Below are positions 43,918-54,649 of a stretch of DNA of 64,000 bases, one piece after another. The stretch is from Bradyrhizobium hereditatis (lineage in GTDB: Bacteria; Pseudomonadota; Alphaproteobacteria; Rhizobiales; Xanthobacteraceae). The position numbers and the translations under genes were made by a program. The notes beneath the pieces were generated by a model, which was not told the DNA's origin, made no database searches, and saw only the letters and a list, made by a program, of their open reading frames with translations. Positions within the stretch are counted from its first letter, which is position 1. Each line of letters starts with the position of its first letter. The DNA lies in the NCBI RefSeq assembly GCF_020329435.1, contig NZ_JAGKJK010000006.1:1-64000 (forward strand). Direction: 5' to 3'.

Positions 43918-45893
43918 TCGCAGAAGCCGGCCACTACGCGCTGGTGCTGGCGCTCGCGCTGGCGCTGATCCAGTCCACCGTGCCGATCGCGGGCGCGCGC
44001 TGGGGCGATCATGCATTGATGAATGTCGCGCGCTCCACGGCGCTCGCGCAGCTGCTGTTCGTGGGCGCATCGTTCACGGCGCTGACGATGCTGCACGTGG
44101 TCTCGGATTTCTCCGTCGTCAACGTGTTCGAGAATTCGCACTCGGCGAAGCCGCTGCTCTACAAGATCACCGGCGTGTGGGGCAATCACGAAGGATCGAT
44201 GCTGCTGTGGGTGTTGATCTTGGCGCTATTCGGCGGCTTGGTTGCGGCTTTTGGCAACAATCTGCCGCTGTCGCTGCGCGCGCATGTGCTGGCGGTGCAG
44301 GGCTGGATCGCCGGCGCCTTCTATCTCTTCATCCTCGTCACCTCGAATCCATTCCAGCGCATTGCAAGCCCACCGATCGAGGGGCGCGATCTCAATCCGG
44401 TGCTCCAGGACATCGGCCTCGCGGTGCATCCGCCGATGCTTTATCTCGGCTATGTTGGCTTCTCGATATCGTTCTCCTTTGCGGTTGCCGCCCTGATTGA
44501 AGGCCGCATCGACGCCGCATGGGCGCGCTGGGTGCGGCCGTGGACGCTTATGGCGTGGATCTTCCTCACGCTTGGCATCGCCATGGGCTCGTATTGGGCC
44601 TATTACGAACTCGGCTGGGGTGGCTGGTGGTTCTGGGACCCGGTGGAAAACGCGTCGCTGATGCCATGGCTCGCCGGCACAGCGCTGTTGCATTCCGCGG
44701 TCGTGATGGAAAAGCGCAACGCGCTGAAGGTCTGGACCATCCTTTTGTCGATCCTGACCTTTTCGCTATCGCTGCTCGGCACCTTCCTGGTGCGCTCGGG
44801 TGTATTGACCTCCGTGCATGCATTCGCGACCGATCCTGCGCGCGGCGTGTTCATCCTGCTGATCCTGTGCCTGTTCATCGGCGGCAGCCTGTCGCTTTAT
44901 GCCTGGCGCGCATCGACGCTGAAGCAGGGCGGGTTGTTCGCACCGATCTCGCGTGAAGGCGCGCTGGTGCTCAACAATCTCTTTCTCACCTCGGCCTGCG
45001 CCACCGTGTTCATCGGCACGCTGTATCCGTTGGCGCTCGAGGTGTTGACCGGCGACAAGATTTCGGTCGGCGCACCGTTCTTCAATCTGACTTTCGGGCC
45101 GTTGTTTGTGCCGCTCTTGCTTGCGGTACCGTTCGGTCCGCTCCTGGCGTGGAAGCGCGGCGATCTATTCGGTGCGGCGCAGCGGCTGACGGCCGCTGGT
45201 GTCGTGGGGCTGGTCGCGATTGCGGTGCTCTTTGCATGGACCCATGGCGGCGCCACGCTCGCGCCGCTCGCGATCGGGCTTGCGGTGTTCGTCATTGCCG
45301 GGGCGATCACAGACCTCGCCGAGCGCATCGGGCTGTTCCGCGTGCCCTTCACGAGCGCCATCGCGCGCGCGCGCGGATTGCCGCGCGCGACCTGGGGCAC
45401 GGTTTTCGCGCATGCCGGCATGGGCGTCGCGTTGATCGGCATCGTTTGCGAAACCACCTGGAACAGCGAATATATCGGCACGATGAAGCCGAACGACGTC
45501 GCAACCGTCGCCGGCTATCAGCTGAAGCTCGACGAGATCACGCAACGCCAGGGCCCCAATTTTCGCGAGATGATCGCTCAGTTCACGGTTCGCGACGGCG
45601 AGACGCTTCAGGTGATGACGCCGTCGAAGCGTAATTTTACCACGCGCGGCTCTTCGACCACCGAGGCCGCGCTGCTGACGCGCGGCGCCAGCCAGCTCTA
45701 TATTTCGCTCGGCGACACCAATGCCGATGGCGCTATCGCGGTGCGCATCTATCACAAGCCGCTGGTGCTGTTGATCTGGTGGGGCCCGGTGCTGATGGCG
45801 TTCGGCGGCCTGCTGTCACTGTCGGACCGCCGCCTGCGCGTTGGCGCACCGAAGCCTGCAAAGGCAGCCCGCGCCCTGCAACCGGCGGAGTGA
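43914..45893 (+). CDS. ccmF: Cytochrome c haem lyase subunit CcmF
   Basis: The 659-residue membrane protein has about 14-15 helices. It carries the haem-handling WWD signature [19 protein letters not shown] and the ligand-histidine regions ([21 protein letters not shown]) of CcmF. With CcmH and CcmI it attaches haem to apocytochrome c. It starts at GTG 43914, overlapping the ccmE stop (GTGA). The ccmH TTG follows four bases after its stop. Known as cycK in Bradyrhizobium. Confidence 0.97.
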   Translation: MIAEAGHYALVLALALALIQSTVPIAGARWGDHALMNVARSTALAQLLFVGASFTALTMLHVVSDFSVVNVFENSHSAKPLLYKITGVWGNHEGSMLLWVLILALFGGLVAAFGNNLPLSLRAHVLAVQGWIAGAFYLFILVTSNPFQRIASPPIEGRDLNPVLQDIGLAVHPPMLYLGYVGFSISFSFAVAALIEGRIDAAWARWVRPWTLMAWIFLTLGIAMGSYWAYYELGWGGWWFWDPVENASLMPWLAGTALLHSAVVMEKRNALKVWTILLSILTFSLSLLGTFLVRSGVLTSVHAFATDPARGVFILLILCLFIGGSLSLYAWRASTLKQGGLFAPISREGALVLNNLFLTSACATVFIGTLYPLALEVLTGDKISVGAPFFNLTFGPLFVPLLLAVPFGPLLAWKRGDLFGAAQRLTAAGVVGLVAIAVLFAWTHGGATLAPLAIGLAVFVIAGAITDLAERIGLFRVPFTSAIARARGLPRATWGTVFAHAGMGVALIGIVCETTWNSEYIGTMKPNDVATVAGYQLKLDEITQRQGPNFREMIAQFTVRDGETLQVMTPSKRNFTTRGSSTTEAALLTRGASQLYISLGDTNADGAIAVRIYHKPLVLLIWWGPVLMAFGGLLSLSDRRLRVGAPKPAKAARALQPAE

Positions 45894-45897
45894 GCCG

Positions 45898-46395
45898 TTG
45901 AAGAAGCTCCTAGCCAGCCTATTCATTGCCTTCGCGATGTCGGTCGCGCCGGCCGCTCACGCTGTGCAGCCCGACGAGATCATGGCGGACCCTGCGAAGG
46001 AAGCCCGCGCGCGCGATCTGTCGCGCGAGCTGCGCTGCATGGTGTGCCAGAACCAGTCGATCGACGATTCCGACGCGCCGCTGGCGCGCGACCTGCGGCT
46101 TCTGGTGCGCGAACGCATCGCGAGCGGCGACAGCGACAAGCAGGTGATCGATTTCCTGGTGGAGCGTTATGGCGAGTTCGTGCTGCTCAAGCCGCGCCTG
46201 TCATTGCACACGCTGTTGCTGTGGCTGCTGCCGCCGCTCGCCTTGATCGGCGGCGGACTGGCGCTCTGGTTCTACAACCGCCGACGCCCCAATGCTGGTA
46301 GCTCGATCGATCCGGCGCTGTTGCACCTGACGGAAGAGGAAGAGGCGAGGCTGGAGCGCCTGCTCGCGGCTGATGCGTCGGACAAGAAGGCCTGA
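45898..46395 (+). CDS. ccmH: Cytochrome c maturation thiol-reductant protein CcmH
   Basis: The 165-residue product has a signal peptide ([22 protein letters not shown]), the active-site motif [10 protein letters not shown] (Cys47 and Cys50), and a C-terminal membrane helix ([20 protein letters not shown]). It keeps the CXXCH cysteines of apocytochrome c reduced. The TTG at 45898 is the start: GGCGGAG lies 7 bp upstream and the signal peptide begins there; the longer frame overlapping ccmF has no homologous sequence. Known as cycL in Bradyrhizobium. Confidence 0.96.
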   Translation: MKKLLASLFIAFAMSVAPAAHAVQPDEIMADPAKEARARDLSRELRCMVCQNQSIDDSDAPLARDLRLLVRERIASGDSDKQVIDFLVERYGEFVLLKPRLSLHTLLLWLLPPLALIGGGLALWFYNRRRPNAGSSIDPALLHLTEEEEARLERLLAADASDKKA

Positions 46396-46471
46396 GCCTG
46401 CTATTGCAAAGGGCCGGTTTCAGCTATGAAATTCTCTGTCAGAATAATCATAACCCAGGGGGAAACCGGAT

Positions 46472-46993
46472 ATGGCCTTTTCACTCTACGACGCCAGCGT
46501 GGCGAATTATCTGCAGACCCTCGGCGCGGTCAGTGGCTTCCTCGAGCGCGGCCTCAAGCATTTTCGCGACAACAACGTCGATCCGGAAACGATGGTCGAG
46601 GCGCGGCTGGCGCCGGACATGCTGCCGCTGCGTTTCCAGATCATCTCGGTCGCCCAGCATTCCCGCGGCGCCATCGAGGGCGTGCAAAGCGGAGAGTTTC
46701 GTCCGCCCGCATCCAAGACGCCGTATGATTACGCAGGGCTGCAGGGATTGGTTACGCAAACCCGCGAAGCCTTGTCGGCATGGACGCCGGAGGCAGTCAA
46801 TGCGCTCGGCGGCCGCGATGTCGTGTTTCACATCGGCGACCGGCAATTACCGTTCACGGCGGAGGATTTCCTGATGTCGTTTTCGCTGCCCAATTTCTAT
46901 TTCCACGCCACCACGGCTTACGACATCCTGCGCACCAACGGCGTGCCGCTCGGCAAGCGGGATTTCATGGGGCGGCTGAAGCTGAAGGGCTGA
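46472..46993 (+). CDS. DUF1993 family protein
   Basis: The 173-residue cytosolic product begins MAFSLYDASVANYLQTLGAV and has the segments MLPLRFQIISVAQHSRGAIEG and FSLPNFYFHATTAYDILRTNG that mark DUF1993, a DinB-like four-helix family. The histidines in AQHS and FHATTAYD are at the positions where DinB-like proteins bind metal, but no activity is established. GGGGGAAA precedes the ATG. It stands downstream of ccmH and upstream of degP without evident link to either. Confidence 0.9.
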   Translation: MAFSLYDASVANYLQTLGAVSGFLERGLKHFRDNNVDPETMVEARLAPDMLPLRFQIISVAQHSRGAIEGVQSGEFRPPASKTPYDYAGLQGLVTQTREALSAWTPEAVNALGGRDVVFHIGDRQLPFTAEDFLMSFSLPNFYFHATTAYDILRTNGVPLGKRDFMGRLKLKG

Positions 46994-47288
46994 GCGGCTA
47001 GGAACAAGGCGAAGCGCTAAGTTGCCCGTGGCCAGTAGCCTGCGAAGAGGACCACCGGTCATGCTTTTCCGGCGGGCAGGGGGTACGCCCGCTGATGGCC
47101 ATTTCTCAGCCAGCGCTAAGTCATTGATTGCCTGCGCTATTCTGCCGCATCCACACCCCCCCGCATTACAAAAGTTTAATTCCCCAGCCAGCGGTTGGTA
47201 AGGCGCCAAACCCCATCTTCAGGTCCTGTCAGGTGCCAGCCCCCGCACCGTAGAAGAATGAAGAATTCAGGCTCTGGAGATTTCAAGA

Positions 47289-48884
47289 ATGACCGAACGT
47301 CCCGTCGATCTTTCCTCACTACCGTCCTACGGCGCGCCGCGTCGTTCGCTGTTCTCCGCGCGTAAATTCGCGCTGATGGCTTCCGTCGTCGCCGGCCTTG
47401 GCGCTGCCGTGTATGGCTTCTCGCCGCAGCAGGGCCCGCTGGATGTCTTCGCCAGCGCGGCGCACGCGCAGGTCAACCAGGAGGTCCGCAAGGTTGAGCG
47501 GCCGATTGGCTTTGCCGACATTGTCGAGCGCGTGAAGCCGTCGGTGATTTCGGTCAAGATCAACATCGCCGACAAGAGCAGCAAGGACGACAGCGCCAAT
47601 AAGGATGACGACTCGCCGTTCCCGCCGGGCTCGCCGATGGAGCGCTTCTTCCGCCGCTTCGGCGGTCCGGATGGCTTGCCGCCCGGCCTGCGCGGTGGGC
47701 CGCGTGGCGGCCGTGGCCCGGTGACGGGTCAGGGTTCCGGCTTCTTCATCTCGCCTGACGGCTATGCTGTGACCAACAACCACGTGGTCGACGGTGCCGA
47801 CAAGGTCGAGATCACGATGGACGACGGCAAGACCTACACCGCGAAGGTGATCGGCACCGATCCGCGCACCGACCTCGCACTGATCAAGGTCGAGGGCCGC
47901 AGCGACTTCCCGTTCGCCAAGCTGTCCGACGGCAAGCCGCGGATCGGCGACTGGGTGCTGGCGGTCGGTAACCCGTTCGGCCTCGGCGGCACCGTGACTG
48001 CCGGCATCGTGTCGGCGTCCGGCCGCGACATCGGCAACGGCCCGTATGACGACTTCATCCAGATCGACGCGCCCGTGAACAAGGGCAATTCCGGCGGTCC
48101 GGCGTTCGATATCAATGGCGAAGTGATGGGCGTCAACACCGCGATCTATTCGCCGTCCGGCGGCAGCGTCGGTATCGCGTTCTCGATTCCCGCCGCGACG
48201 GTGAAGAACGTGGTCGCACAGCTCAAGGACAAGGGCACGGTCAGCCGCGGCTGGATCGGCGTCCAGATCCAGCCGGTGACATCAGAGATCGCCGACAGCC
48301 TCGGCATGAAGAAGGCGGAAGGTGCGCTGGTGGCGGAACCGCAGGCGAACGGTCCGGCGGCGAAGGCCGGCATCCAGTCCGGTGACGTCATCACTGGCGT
48401 TAATGGCACGCCGGTCAAGGATGCCAAGGAGCTCGCCCGCACCATCGGCGGTCTGTCGCCCGGCACAGCGGTGAAGCTCAACGTGCTGCAGAAGGGCCAG
48501 GAGAAGGTCTTCAATCTCACGCTCGGCCAGTTGCCGAACACGGTCGAGGCCAAGGCGGACACCGATAAGGAAGACCGTGGCGGCGCCACCAAGGGAACCG
48601 GTGTGCCGAAGCTTGGCCTGACGGTGGCTCCTGCCAACAGTGTGGCCGGTGCCGGCAGGGAAGGCGTCGTGGTCACCGAGGTCGACCCGAAGAGCGCGGC
48701 AGCCGAACGCGGCTTCAAGGAAGGCGACGTCATTCTCGAAGTCGCCGGCAAGAGCGTCGCGACAGCCGGCGAGGTGCGTGAGGCGATCGACGCCGCGCGG
48801 ACGGAGAACAAGAACAGCGTTCTCATGCGCGTGAAGAGCGGCGGTTCGTCGCGCTTCGTCGCGGTGCCGCTGGCGAAGGGCTAA
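47289..48884 (+). CDS. degP: DegP/HtrA-type periplasmic serine protease
   Basis: The 531-residue product has an unusual N-terminus of about 25 residues before the hydrophobic signal segment (FALMASVVAGLGAAVYGF), then the trypsin-like domain with catalytic His165 (TNNHVVDG), Asp195 (RTDLALIKV) and Ser268 (GNSGGPAF), and two PDZ domains (about 285-380 and 420-525). A Gly/Pro/Arg-rich loop (130-146) precedes the catalytic core. It degrades or refolds misfolded envelope proteins. A terminator follows at 49025-49062, then a two-component system that could be linked to envelope stress. Confidence 0.96.
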   Translation: MTERPVDLSSLPSYGAPRRSLFSARKFALMASVVAGLGAAVYGFSPQQGPLDVFASAAHAQVNQEVRKVERPIGFADIVERVKPSVISVKINIADKSSKDDSANKDDDSPFPPGSPMERFFRRFGGPDGLPPGLRGGPRGGRGPVTGQGSGFFISPDGYAVTNNHVVDGADKVEITMDDGKTYTAKVIGTDPRTDLALIKVEGRSDFPFAKLSDGKPRIGDWVLAVGNPFGLGGTVTAGIVSASGRDIGNGPYDDFIQIDAPVNKGNSGGPAFDINGEVMGVNTAIYSPSGGSVGIAFSIPAATVKNVVAQLKDKGTVSRGWIGVQIQPVTSEIADSLGMKKAEGALVAEPQANGPAAKAGIQSGDVITGVNGTPVKDAKELARTIGGLSPGTAVKLNVLQKGQEKVFNLTLGQLPNTVEAKADTDKEDRGGATKGTGVPKLGLTVAPANSVAGAGREGVVVTEVDPKSAAAERGFKEGDVILEVAGKSVATAGEVREAIDAARTENKNSVLMRVKSGGSSRFVAVPLAKG

Positions 48885-49024
48885 ACGAGGACTAGATACC
48901 AGATGGAGGGTTTCGCCGGCATTCGTCGCCCCCGCCGACGTCTCCTTCCGGGGAGCGGGTGCAAAACTCGCTCCCTCTGGCAACCTTCCAGCGGAACACG
49001 CCCCCCTCCGTCGGAAGGGCCTAA

Positions 49025-49062
49025 GGGCGGTGAGGTCCCCCAGCTTCACCGCCCGCTCTTTT
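49025..49062 (+). terminator. Rho-independent terminator after degP
   Basis: Stem GGGCGGTGA (49025-49033) pairs perfectly with TCACCGCCC (49046-49054) around a 12-nt loop and is followed by GCTCTTTT. It lies about 140 bp after the degP stop. Confidence 0.7.
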
Positions 49063-49136
49063 CACTTGATCGAGAAGACGGCCGGCCGCCTTGCATGTGC
49101 AGGGCGGCCGCGCCATGGTGAGAGAGGCTAAATCCC

Positions 49137-49838
49137 GTGACCGCAACTGCCCCGCAAATGCGTCTGCTGATCATCGAAGATGACCGCGAGTCCGCCGACT
49201 ATCTCGTCAAGGCGTTCCGTGAAGTCGGCCATGTCGCCGATCTCGCGAGCGATGGCGAGGAGGGCCTGTCGATGGCCGACGGCGGCGATTACGACGTTCT
49301 GGTGGTGGACCGCATGCTGCCCAAGCGCGACGGTCTCTCGGTGATCGGCGCGTTGCGCGAGAAGGGCAACCGCACGCCGGTTTTGATCCTGTCCGCGCTC
49401 GGCCAGGTCGATGACCGTATCAAAGGCCTGCGCGCCGGCGGCGACGACTATCTGCCAAAGCCCTATTCATTCGCCGAGTTGCAGGCGCGCGTCGAAGTGC
49501 TGTCGCGCCGCAATGTCGGTCCGGCGGAAGAGACCACCTATCGCGTCGGGGACCTCGAGCTCGATCGCCTTTCCCACCGTGTCGCCCGCGGCAAGGACGA
49601 ACTGACGCTGCAGCCGCGCGAGTTTCGCCTGCTCGAATATCTGATGAAGCATGCGGGCCAGGTGGTGACGCGCACCATGCTGCTCGAAAACGTCTGGGAT
49701 TATCATTTCGATCCGCAGACCAACGTCATCGATGTGCATATTTCGCGGCTGCGCTCCAAGATCGATAAGGGTTTTGACCGGCCCTTGCTGCACACGATCC
49801 GCGGCGCCGGATATATGATCCGTGACGGCCTTCGGTAA
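49137..49838 (+). CDS. OmpR-family response regulator
   Basis: The product has 233 residues from GTG 49137 (or 226 from ATG 49158, where the receiver MRLLIIEDDRESADYL begins). The phospho-acceptor lies in VLVVDRMLPKRDG and the conserved Lys in LPKPYSF; the DNA-binding winged helix ends with TIRGAGYMI. Its end overlaps the following kinase start by 17 bp. The pair lies between degP and glnE, an order found in related genomes. A role in envelope stress is suggested by degP but not shown. Confidence 0.93.
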   Translation: MTATAPQMRLLIIEDDRESADYLVKAFREVGHVADLASDGEEGLSMADGGDYDVLVVDRMLPKRDGLSVIGALREKGNRTPVLILSALGQVDDRIKGLRAGGDDYLPKPYSFAELQARVEVLSRRNVGPAEETTYRVGDLELDRLSHRVARGKDELTLQPREFRLLEYLMKHAGQVVTRTMLLENVWDYHFDPQTNVIDVHISRLRSKIDKGFDRPLLHTIRGAGYMIRDGLR

Positions 49839-51288
49839 GCTGATCCGCACCACGGCGTTCCGGCTGACGCTGGTCTATCTGTTTTTGTTCGCGCTGTTTG
49901 CGGCGTCGCTGCTCGGCTATTTCGCCTGGAATACGCGGCGGCTGATCAACGAGCAGATCACCGCCACGGTGAACGCTGAGACTGCCGAGATCACCGACAT
50001 CTACAACCGCCGCGGCCTGCGCGGCCTCGTCTACTCGCTCGGCAACCGCGCGCTGCGGCCGGGCGCCAATCTCTATCTCGTCACCACGCCTGAAGGGAAA
50101 GCGATCGGCGGCAATGTCGGCGCGCTGGCGCCTGGCGTCATGGCCTCGATCGGCTGGTCTGAAACCGGTTATCGCCGACTCGACGAGCAGGACACCGCAG
50201 ATCATCGCGCGCTGGTGCGTGTCACCGAACTTACCAATGGTTTTCGCCTCCTGGTCGGCCGTGACCTTGAAGAGCGACGCCGATTGTTCGGCATCGTCGC
50301 CAATGCCGCGCAATGGTCGCTGCTCGTCGTTATCGTGCTCGGTATCGGCGGCGGCATCTTCGTGGCGCGGCGGGTGCTGCAACGGATCGATGCGATGACC
50401 GGCACGACAAAGCGGATTATGGCCGGTGACCTTTCCGGGCGCCTGCCGGTCGGGCGCAGCGGCGACGAACTCGATCGTCTTGCGGAAAGCCTCAACGCCA
50501 TGCTGGAGCGCATCGAGGCGTTGATGACGGGGCTGAAAGAAGTCTCCGACAACATTGCCCATGATCTGAAAACGCCGCTGACGCGCCTGCGCAATCGCGC
50601 CGAGGAGGCGCTGGCGAGGTCGGGCAGCGAAGCGGAATATCGTGCGGCGCTGGAACGGACGATCGAGGAATCCGATGGCCTGATCCGTACCTTCAACGCG
50701 CTGTTGATGATCGCGCGTGCCGAGTCCGGGCAGGCCCGCGGCAACATGGATGATTTCGATGCGGCCGATGTCGCCAAGGGCATCCACGAATTGTATGAGC
50801 CGCTGGCCGAAGACGACGGCATGACCCTGCGCGTCAAAACTACGGCCGCGCGCGTGCATGGCAACCGTGAGCTGATCAGCCAGGCACTTGCCAACCTGGT
50901 CGAGAACGCGATCAAATATGGCAAGCCCTCGACCGTGATCCAGCCGCTCGACCCTGTTGCTGCCGCGCGGACCCACGAGGTCCTGATCGAGGCGCGGCGC
51001 GAGGGTGACCGCGTGCTGCTGAGTGTTACCGACCATGGACCCGGCATTCCCGAAAGCGACCGAAAACACGCAGTGGAGCGATTCGTGCGGCTCGAGGCGA
51101 GCCGGACGCTGCCGGGTTCCGGCCTTGGCCTCAGCCTCGCATCCGCGGTGGCGACCCTGCATGGCGGCGAGCTCCGGCTTGGCGACTCGCATCCGGGTCT
51201 GACCGCGACGCTGGTCATCCCGGCGCTATCCGCCGCAAGTGACAGGCTTGCCGCGCAAACGCCGGATGTGCCACAGAAGGTGGCATGA
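49822..51288 (+). CDS. Sensor histidine kinase with HAMP domain
   Basis: The 488-residue kinase has two membrane helices (about 14-34 and 162-182) around a periplasmic domain of about 125 residues, a HAMP linker (about 183-236), the H-box VSDNIAHDLKTPLTRLRNR with phospho-acceptor His247, and a HATPase domain (NLVENAIKYG, DHGPGIPE, GSGLGLSLA). A GTG start inside the end of the regulator gene indicates coupling. Its last bases overlap the glnE ATG (ATGA), so regulator, kinase and glnE form one transcript. Confidence 0.93.
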   Translation: MTAFGKLIRTTAFRLTLVYLFLFALFAASLLGYFAWNTRRLINEQITATVNAETAEITDIYNRRGLRGLVYSLGNRALRPGANLYLVTTPEGKAIGGNVGALAPGVMASIGWSETGYRRLDEQDTADHRALVRVTELTNGFRLLVGRDLEERRRLFGIVANAAQWSLLVVIVLGIGGGIFVARRVLQRIDAMTGTTKRIMAGDLSGRLPVGRSGDELDRLAESLNAMLERIEALMTGLKEVSDNIAHDLKTPLTRLRNRAEEALARSGSEAEYRAALERTIEESDGLIRTFNALLMIARAESGQARGNMDDFDAADVAKGIHELYEPLAEDDGMTLRVKTTAARVHGNRELISQALANLVENAIKYGKPSTVIQPLDPVAAARTHEVLIEARREGDRVLLSVTDHGPGIPESDRKHAVERFVRLEASRTLPGSGLGLSLASAVATLHGGELRLGDSHPGLTATLVIPALSAASDRLAAQTPDVPQKVA

Positions 51289-54221
51289 ATTCCTCGATCC
51301 TGGCCGCGCGGTTCGTCTGCGGGCCGCACATCCCAGTCGAAAGCAACGCCGAACAACGCTTCAGGGCTTGGCTCGCCGAGCTGGAGCCGACGCAGGCGGC
51401 CGAGATCGAGGCGTGGCTCAAGCATCCGTTTCCCAGGGATATCCTGCTCGGCATTGCCGAATTCTCGCCCTACCTTTTCGACCTGATCCGCGCCGACGCC
51501 GCGCGGCTGATCCGCCTGTTGGCATGCGATCCGGAACGGCATCTCGCCGCGGTGATCGAGAAAACTTCGCAGGACGTGCTCACGGCCGCCAGCGAAGCCG
51601 ACGTGATGCATCTGCTTCGCCGCATGAAGTCCGAGGCCGCGCTATTGATCGCACTGTGCGACATTGGCGGGGTCTGGCCGGTGATGCGGGTGACGGCGGA
51701 GTTGACCGATCTGGCGATCGTCTCAGTGCAGACGGCGGTGCGTTTTCTGCTGCGCCAGGAGATCGCCCGCGGCCGCATGACCGCCGTCGATCACGAACGG
51801 CCGGAGGAGGGCTCCGGTCTGATCGTGCTTGCCATGGGCAAGATGGGTGCGGGCGAACTGAACTATTCCAGCGATATTGACCTGATCGTCTTCTTCGATT
51901 CCGCCGCGACGTCGCTGTTACAGGACATCGAGCCGGCGCCGTTCTTCGTGCGCGTGACGCAGGCGATGGCTCGCCTGTTGCAACAACGCTCCGGCGAGGG
52001 CTACGTGTTTCGCGTCGATCTGCGGCTGCGGCCGGATCCGGCGTCGACTCAGGTCGCGATCTCGACCGAAGCGGCGCTGCATTATTACGAGCGGGAAGGG
52101 CGGACCTGGGAACGCGCGGCCATGATCAAGGCGCGCGTTTGCGCCGGCGACGCCAAGGCTGGCGAGGCGTTACTCGCGGAACTGTCGCCGTTCGTCTGGC
52201 GCAAGCATCTGGATTTTGCCGCGCTCGCTGACGTCCACGACATGAAGCGGCAGATGCAGACCTATCGCGGGCAGAGCGAGATTTCGGTCGAAGGCCACAA
52301 CGTCAAGGTCGGTCGCGGCGGCATCCGCGAGATCGAGTTTTTTGCGCAGACGCAGCAGCTCATTGCCGGCGGCCGCCATCCTGAATTGCGGGTACGCCCG
52401 ACGCTGCACGCCCTGCAGGTGCTGGCCACCAGCAACTGGATCAGCTTTCAGGCCTGCGATGAGCTGACGGCAGCCTATGAATTCCTCCGCTGCGTCGAGC
52501 ACCGGCTGCAGATGATGTGCGACGAGCAGACCCACACGCTGCCCGAAGACGCCGAGGCCGTGGAGCGTTTCGCGAATTTTTTCGGCTATGCGAGCCGCGC
52601 CGCCTTTGCGAAAGACCTGCTCGGCCATCTCAACATCGTGCAGGGGCACTACGGCAAGCTATTCGAGGGTGATCCGACCGGCACGGCCAAACTGCCGCAG
52701 CTCAACTATGCCGCGGGTCCTGAGGACCCGCGGCTGCTCGATCATCTTTCGACGCTCGGCTTCAAGAAGCCGGTCGCGGTGGCCGGCACGCTGCAGCTCT
52801 GGATGCAGGGTAACTACCGCGCGCTGCGCAATGAAGCGACCAAGGCCGCTTTCATCGAGTTGGTGCCGGGCCTGATTGACGGCCTTGCGCATGCCGAAGA
52901 CCCCGATGACGCGGTGATCGCCTTCGATCGTTTTCTCGGCGCATTGCAGCGTGGCAGCCGGCTGATTTCACTCTTGAGAGAAAACCGCGAATTCGTCGCG
53001 CTGGTGGCGTTGATCCTCGGCGCAGCGCCGCGGCTCGGCGACATGCTGGCGCGCCAGCCGCAGATCATGGATGGCTTGATCGATCCCCGTTTCTTCGGCG
53101 CGATGCCGGACCAGAAGGAATTGTCGGCGCGGCTGGCGACGACGCTGAAGGACGCGGATTCCTACGAAGACTTTCTCGATCGCCTGCGGCTATTCGGCCA
53201 GGAGAGCCTGTTCCTGATCGGCACGCGCATCCTGTCCGGCACGGTATCCGCGCAGCAGGCCAGCGTTGCCTTTGCCGACGTGGCCGAGGGCATCGTGCAT
53301 ACCGTGCACGGGCTGGTCACGGATCAGTTCGCCACCCAATACGGCCGCATCAAGGGACAGGAGACCGCAATCGTGGCGATGGGCCGGCTCGGCAGCCGCG
53401 AGATGACAGCCTCGTCAGATCTCGACTTGATCCTGCTCTATAATTTCGATCCTGATAATCCTGACTCCGACGGCGAACGCTCGCTGCACGGTGCGCAATA
53501 TTTCGCGCGCCTGACCCAGCGGCTGATCTCGGCGTTCACGACGCGGACCAATTACGGCGTGCTCTATGAAGTCGACATGCGGCTCCGTCCGTCGGGCCGC
53601 GCCGGCCCGCTGGCCTCGCACATCGATTCCTTTGCCGGCTACCAGGAGCGCGAGGCGTGGACCTGGGAGCATATGGCGCTGACGCGGGCGCGGGTGATTT
53701 CGGCATCACCCGCATTTCGCCAGAAGATCGAGGATATCATCCGCAGCGTGCTGACGCGGCCGCGCGATGCGGCTTCCACCGCCGGCGACGTCGCCGACAT
53801 GCGCCGGGCCATTGCCCAGGAAAAGGGCGAGGGCGATATCTGGGATCTCAAGCTCGCCGCCGGCGGGCTCGTCGATATCGATTTCATCGCGCAATATCTG
53901 CAGCTCGTTCACGCCGCGGAGAAACCCGATATCCTCAGCGTGTCGACGCTGCAGGTGCTCGACAATGCCGCGCGCCTCGGCGTGCTGCCGCAGTCCGACG
54001 CCGAGATTATGCGCCAGGCGGCACGCCTCTATCACGATCTCACGCAAATTCTCCGGCTCTGCGTCACCGGAAAATTCAATCCGGCGACCGCGGGCGAGAA
54101 TCTCTTGCGCGTCATGGCCCGCGCCGGCGACACGCCGGATTTCTCGACGCTCGAGGCGAGGGTGCGCGAGACGCAGGCAGAGGTGAGGCGGGTCTTCCAG
54201 GCTTTGGTGGGCGGAGATTAG
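51285..54221 (+). CDS. glnE: Bifunctional glutamine synthetase adenylyltransferase/adenylyl-removing enzyme
   Basis: The 978-residue enzyme controls glutamine synthetase by adding and removing AMP in response to PII and glutamine. Two nucleotidyltransferase modules are visible: MGKMGAGELNYSSDIDLIVF (about 184-203), the adenylyl-removing domain, and MGRLGSREMTASSDLDLILL (about 699-718), the adenylylating domain; both keep the G-S/A...SDxD metal motif. Helical GlnE and GlnD-UR-like domains separate them. The length matches rhizobial GlnE. It overlaps the kinase gene by four bases. Confidence 0.97.
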   Translation: MNSSILAARFVCGPHIPVESNAEQRFRAWLAELEPTQAAEIEAWLKHPFPRDILLGIAEFSPYLFDLIRADAARLIRLLACDPERHLAAVIEKTSQDVLTAASEADVMHLLRRMKSEAALLIALCDIGGVWPVMRVTAELTDLAIVSVQTAVRFLLRQEIARGRMTAVDHERPEEGSGLIVLAMGKMGAGELNYSSDIDLIVFFDSAATSLLQDIEPAPFFVRVTQAMARLLQQRSGEGYVFRVDLRLRPDPASTQVAISTEAALHYYEREGRTWERAAMIKARVCAGDAKAGEALLAELSPFVWRKHLDFAALADVHDMKRQMQTYRGQSEISVEGHNVKVGRGGIREIEFFAQTQQLIAGGRHPELRVRPTLHALQVLATSNWISFQACDELTAAYEFLRCVEHRLQMMCDEQTHTLPEDAEAVERFANFFGYASRAAFAKDLLGHLNIVQGHYGKLFEGDPTGTAKLPQLNYAAGPEDPRLLDHLSTLGFKKPVAVAGTLQLWMQGNYRALRNEATKAAFIELVPGLIDGLAHAEDPDDAVIAFDRFLGALQRGSRLISLLRENREFVALVALILGAAPRLGDMLARQPQIMDGLIDPRFFGAMPDQKELSARLATTLKDADSYEDFLDRLRLFGQESLFLIGTRILSGTVSAQQASVAFADVAEGIVHTVHGLVTDQFATQYGRIKGQETAIVAMGRLGSREMTASSDLDLILLYNFDPDNPDSDGERSLHGAQYFARLTQRLISAFTTRTNYGVLYEVDMRLRPSGRAGPLASHIDSFAGYQEREAWTWEHMALTRARVISASPAFRQKIEDIIRSVLTRPRDAASTAGDVADMRRAIAQEKGEGDIWDLKLAAGGLVDIDFIAQYLQLVHAAEKPDILSVSTLQVLDNAARLGVLPQSDAEIMRQAARLYHDLTQILRLCVTGKFNPATAGENLLRVMARAGDTPDFSTLEARVRETQAEVRRVFQALVGGD

Positions 54222-54254
54222 ACGTTGACCCGCCCGTCATCGTGACAAGGCGCG

Positions 54255-54620
54255 TTAGTCGAATCGCGCTGTCGCGGTCTTGCCGTCGGGCGAGGTGAAC
54301 TGAACTGCTCCCTTGGGCTGAGCCGGCAGGACCGTAGCCGCCATTCCGCTCAACGCGTTCTTCTCTGACGGCGCGAGCGTGACGCGCTCTGCTTTTCCTC
54401 CCGAGTTGAGGATGGCGACACCCTTGAATCCCTTCGGATCGATCGGCTTATCATCTTCACCAATGAGGAAGACCTCAACGCTCTTATCGTTCACCACGAG
54501 TTCCGCATGATAGCCGCCGGCATCGCCGACGCGCCCTCCGTGCGAACCCTTCGGCTCGTGTGCGTGCGCCGGCAGTCCGGCCAGCAGGGCAGCGCCCAGA
54601 ACGAGATATCTAAGCATCAT
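54255..54620 (-). CDS. Small periplasmic protein of metal-efflux operon
   Basis: The 121-residue product has a signal peptide (MMLRYLVLGAALLAGLPAHA) followed by His-containing HEPKGSHGG and a beta-rich domain (YHAELVVNDKSVEVFLIGED, KGAVQFTSPDGKTATARFD). The start ATG 54620 is preceded by AAGGAGA at 7 bp; a second ATG follows directly. It is the last gene of the RND operon and probably binds metal in the periplasm. I do not recognise a characterised family; the fold pattern is similar to the N-terminal module of the adaptor encoded upstream. Confidence 0.8.
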   Translation of the reverse strand: MMLRYLVLGAALLAGLPAHAHEPKGSHGGRVGDAGGYHAELVVNDKSVEVFLIGEDDKPIDPKGFKGVAILNSGGKAERVTLAPSEKNALSGMAATVLPAQPKGAVQFTSPDGKTATARFD

Positions 54621-54649
54621 GGGTGGGTCTCCTTTCAAGACGTAAGCGA